Shown here in pieces: positions 62,084 to 64,000 of a stretch of 64,000 nucleotides of DNA. The DNA is from Acidimicrobiales bacterium. GTDB lineage: Bacteria; Actinomycetota; Acidimicrobiia; Acidimicrobiales; Aldehydirespiratoraceae. The stretch lies in contig JAVJSI010000001.1 of NCBI GenBank assembly GCA_040219515.1, forward strand, positions 118,308 through 182,307, in the 5' to 3' direction. Positions within the stretch are counted from its first letter, which is position 1; every line of letters starts with the position of its first letter. The position numbers and the translations under genes were made by a program. The notes below the pieces were generated by a model. It searched no databases and was not told the DNA's origin. It worked only from the letters and a program-made list of their open reading frames with translations.

Positions 62084-63184
62084 TCAGCTGAGTTGCTTGA
62101 CCCGGGTCTTGACGTCGGAGAAGTGGGGATCGTGACCCGAGATCCACTTGAAGAGTTCGCGGGCACGGGCGGTCTTTCCCGCCCGATCGTAGAAATCACC
62201 CAGCGCGTAGGCACGCCGCAGATGCTGGTCGCCCGGTCGCTTCGGCGGCTTCCAGCCGGCCTCGAGCGTCCGGATCGCCTTCGCCACGTCGCCCGAGTCG
62301 CCATAGGCGCCGGCCAGCACGATGCGTCCTTCGGTGACGATCTCGCTACTCGGCGACGCCTCGCCCAACTCCTTCCAGAGGAACTCGACCTCGTGCGTCT
62401 TGCCGAGCGCCCGATAGCAGTCGGCCAGCACTGGGTGCTGCTCGGTCGAGTCGGTGAGCTCGCGGAAGATCTCGAGCTGGTCGACGGCTTCCTTCCACCG
62501 GCCCAGCCGGTAGAGCGACAAGCCCATCAGCTCACGCCCGTCGGGTAGCGCCGGGGCCTCCTTGACCACGGGCCGCAACAACGCTCGCGCATCGGCGAAC
62601 CGATCGCCCTGGAAAGCCCGGCCCGCGTCGTTGAGCTTGCGGGCGAGCGACTTCGCCCGGTCGGGACCGACCAGGCGCTTGAGTACGACAGCGGGATCCT
62701 CGACCCGTTGCGGTCGTGCGCCGAGCGGCTTGCGTTCCCGCAGCACGGGGCCTCGCCCTCGCTTCACCGCGCGGGCCGCATGACGCTCGAGATCGGCCGC
62801 GCTCGGAAGATTGCGCTCGCGTATCGGCGGCGCCTTCCGCTCGGGGGCCGGCTCCGGCTCGGTCACCGGTTCGGTGGCCTCGACGTCGAGCGCACCCTCG
62901 GCATCGTCGACAGCCCGCTCGGGCTCGGGAGCCGGTCGAGGCTTTCGGGGTCGCTTCGCCGGGAAATCGTCGTAGGCCTCGGTCCCGATAGCCGGCGACT
63001 CCATACGGCCCGCGCCGCCACGGGCGATACGGCCCCACCTCGCCGGTCCGGCCAGATCGGGCCCGGGCGGGCGACGTTCGCCGTCGTCGCGACGCGGCGA
63101 TCGCGCGCCCTTCTCGGACCGCTTGTTCCCTCGAGCGTCGCCGCGAGAATCGGGTCGATTGTCGCCTGAGCGTTCCTTGGACAT
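62084..63184 (-). CDS. TPR-repeat protein with a disordered N-terminus
   Basis: 366 residues. The first 165 are Arg-, Pro-, Asp- and Glu-rich and likely disordered. From about 185 the pattern LARKLNDAGRAFQGDRFADA, SLYRLGRWKEAVDQLEI, ADCYRALGKTHEVEFLWKEL and ARELFKWI fits four to five TPR units, so it binds proteins. Function unknown. The ATG at 63184 has TACGCT 8 bases upstream. It lies just past the rRNA terminator and is therefore a separate unit. Confidence 0.75.
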   Translation of the reverse strand: MSKERSGDNRPDSRGDARGNKRSEKGARSPRRDDGERRPPGPDLAGPARWGRIARGGAGRMESPAIGTEAYDDFPAKRPRKPRPAPEPERAVDDAEGALDVEATEPVTEPEPAPERKAPPIRERNLPSAADLERHAARAVKRGRGPVLRERKPLGARPQRVEDPAVVLKRLVGPDRAKSLARKLNDAGRAFQGDRFADARALLRPVVKEAPALPDGRELMGLSLYRLGRWKEAVDQLEIFRELTDSTEQHPVLADCYRALGKTHEVEFLWKELGEASPSSEIVTEGRIVLAGAYGDSGDVAKAIRTLEAGWKPPKRPGDQHLRRAYALGDFYDRAGKTARARELFKWISGHDPHFSDVKTRVKQLS

Positions 63185-63192
63185 GGCCGACC

Positions 63193-63198
63193 AGCGTA
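63193..63198 (-). promoter_or_regulatory. -10 box of the TPR gene (leaderless)
   Basis: TACGCT on the minus strand ends 8 bases before the ATG at 63184, and starts within 10 bases of the rRNA terminator T-run. Confidence 0.5.
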
Positions 63199-63205
63199 TC
63201 TCGCC

Positions 63206-63241
63206 AAAACGCACTCAGGCCCCGCCGAAGCGGGGCCTGAG
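63206..63241 (-). terminator. Rho-independent terminator of the rRNA operon
   Basis: CTCAGGCCCCGC and its complement make a perfect 12-bp stem closed by a TTCG loop (63225-63230 region, minus strand), followed after 4 bases by a short T-run (63209-63206). It is the strongest hairpin in the window. Confidence 0.9.
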
Positions 63242-63312
63242 CCAACGTTTCTGGATCCGCTCCAGCGGGCCGAGCCCGCGAGCGGCGCCGGCACTGAGGC
63301 CTGCGTGAGAAA

Positions 63313-63428
63313 TCCGGCGGCGTCCTACTCTCCCAGGGACTGACGTCCCAAGTACCATCGGCGCTGACAGGCTTGACTTCCGTGTTCGGAATGGGAACGG
63401 GTATGACCCTGTCGCTATCGCCACCGAA
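63313..63428 (-). rRNA. 5S ribosomal RNA
   Basis: About 116 bases. The minus strand reads TTCGGTGGCGATAGCG at the 5' end, CCCATTCCGAACACGGAAGT in the middle and GAGAGTAGGACGCCGCCGGA at the 3' end; the ends pair to make helix I. Limits are accurate to a few bases. Confidence 0.95.
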
Positions 63429-63560
63429 ACTGTTTGTTCCCGCCGTCGGTGCGGCGGACCCCCTGGCGAAAGCCAACGGGTACGAAGAACGGGGCCCCAA
63501 CGGGGACCCTGCCTCTTCAGAACTCCATAGCGAGCACGAACAACCGTACATGAAATGTGA

Positions 63561-64000
<440 letters not shown>

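Overview
The window is GC-rich DNA packed with genes. Its features point to an actinobacterium, probably of the class Acidimicrobiia; the class is an inference, not something the sequence proves. Three things support this. The gene order tlyA-nadK-recN-pyrG-NUDIX-xerD ... scpA-scpB-rluB is the one seen in mycobacteria and relatives. Many start codons lie 6-9 bases downstream of a TANNNT -10 box, which is the leaderless layout common in Actinobacteria. Neighbouring genes in operons very often overlap by ATGA or GTGA. No phage, insertion sequence or CRISPR array was seen.

Layout. 1-2.5 kb: a copper-exporting P-type ATPase (cut off at the window start) and its MerR regulator. 2.5-14.6 kb: SelO, two MOSC proteins, SDRs, an adenosine-deaminase-like enzyme, a TSUP permease, a diiron protein paired with an asparagine-synthetase-like ATPase, a beta-oxidation-type pair, a sugar-isomerase-like TIM barrel, a site-2 protease and a stand-alone phosphohistidine domain. 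14.6-22.6 kb: a small membrane ORF between inverted repeats, an acyl-CoA dehydrogenase, a frameshifted GDSL lipoprotein, an amidohydrolase, two enoyl-CoA hydratase-like proteins, an aminotransferase and uridine kinase. 22.6-30.7 kb: an RNA uracil methyltransferase, rpe, a third MOSC protein, clpP, tRNA-Leu, a methyltransferase, the murI-MBL-rph-rdgB operon, and rpmG/rpmB.

30.7-50 kb is mostly core metabolism and chromosome biology: ispH with a membrane protein and a cytochrome c; plsC-cmk-aroA-tyrA-rluB-scpB-scpA; photolyase and trpS; HD-xerD-NUDIX-pyrG; recN-nadK-tlyA. 49.4-57.7 kb holds a MoxR-DUF58-transglutaminase-like cluster that meets, tail to tail, a 1339-residue PKD-repeat surface protein. 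This resembles the bifidobacterial PFNA cluster, with PKD in place of FN3 domains and a transglutaminase domain that has lost its catalytic Cys and His. 57.8-63.2 kb: a HAD phosphatase, korB, korA, an SSB-like protein and a TPR protein. 63.3-64 kb: 5S rRNA and the 3' end of 23S rRNA on the minus strand, ended by a strong UUCG-loop terminator.

The most unusual non-coding structure is at 42.09-42.25 kb, between trpS and the HD gene. It is built almost entirely of repeats and includes (GGGGTT)12GGGG. Two families of short dispersed palindromes sit mainly between convergent genes.
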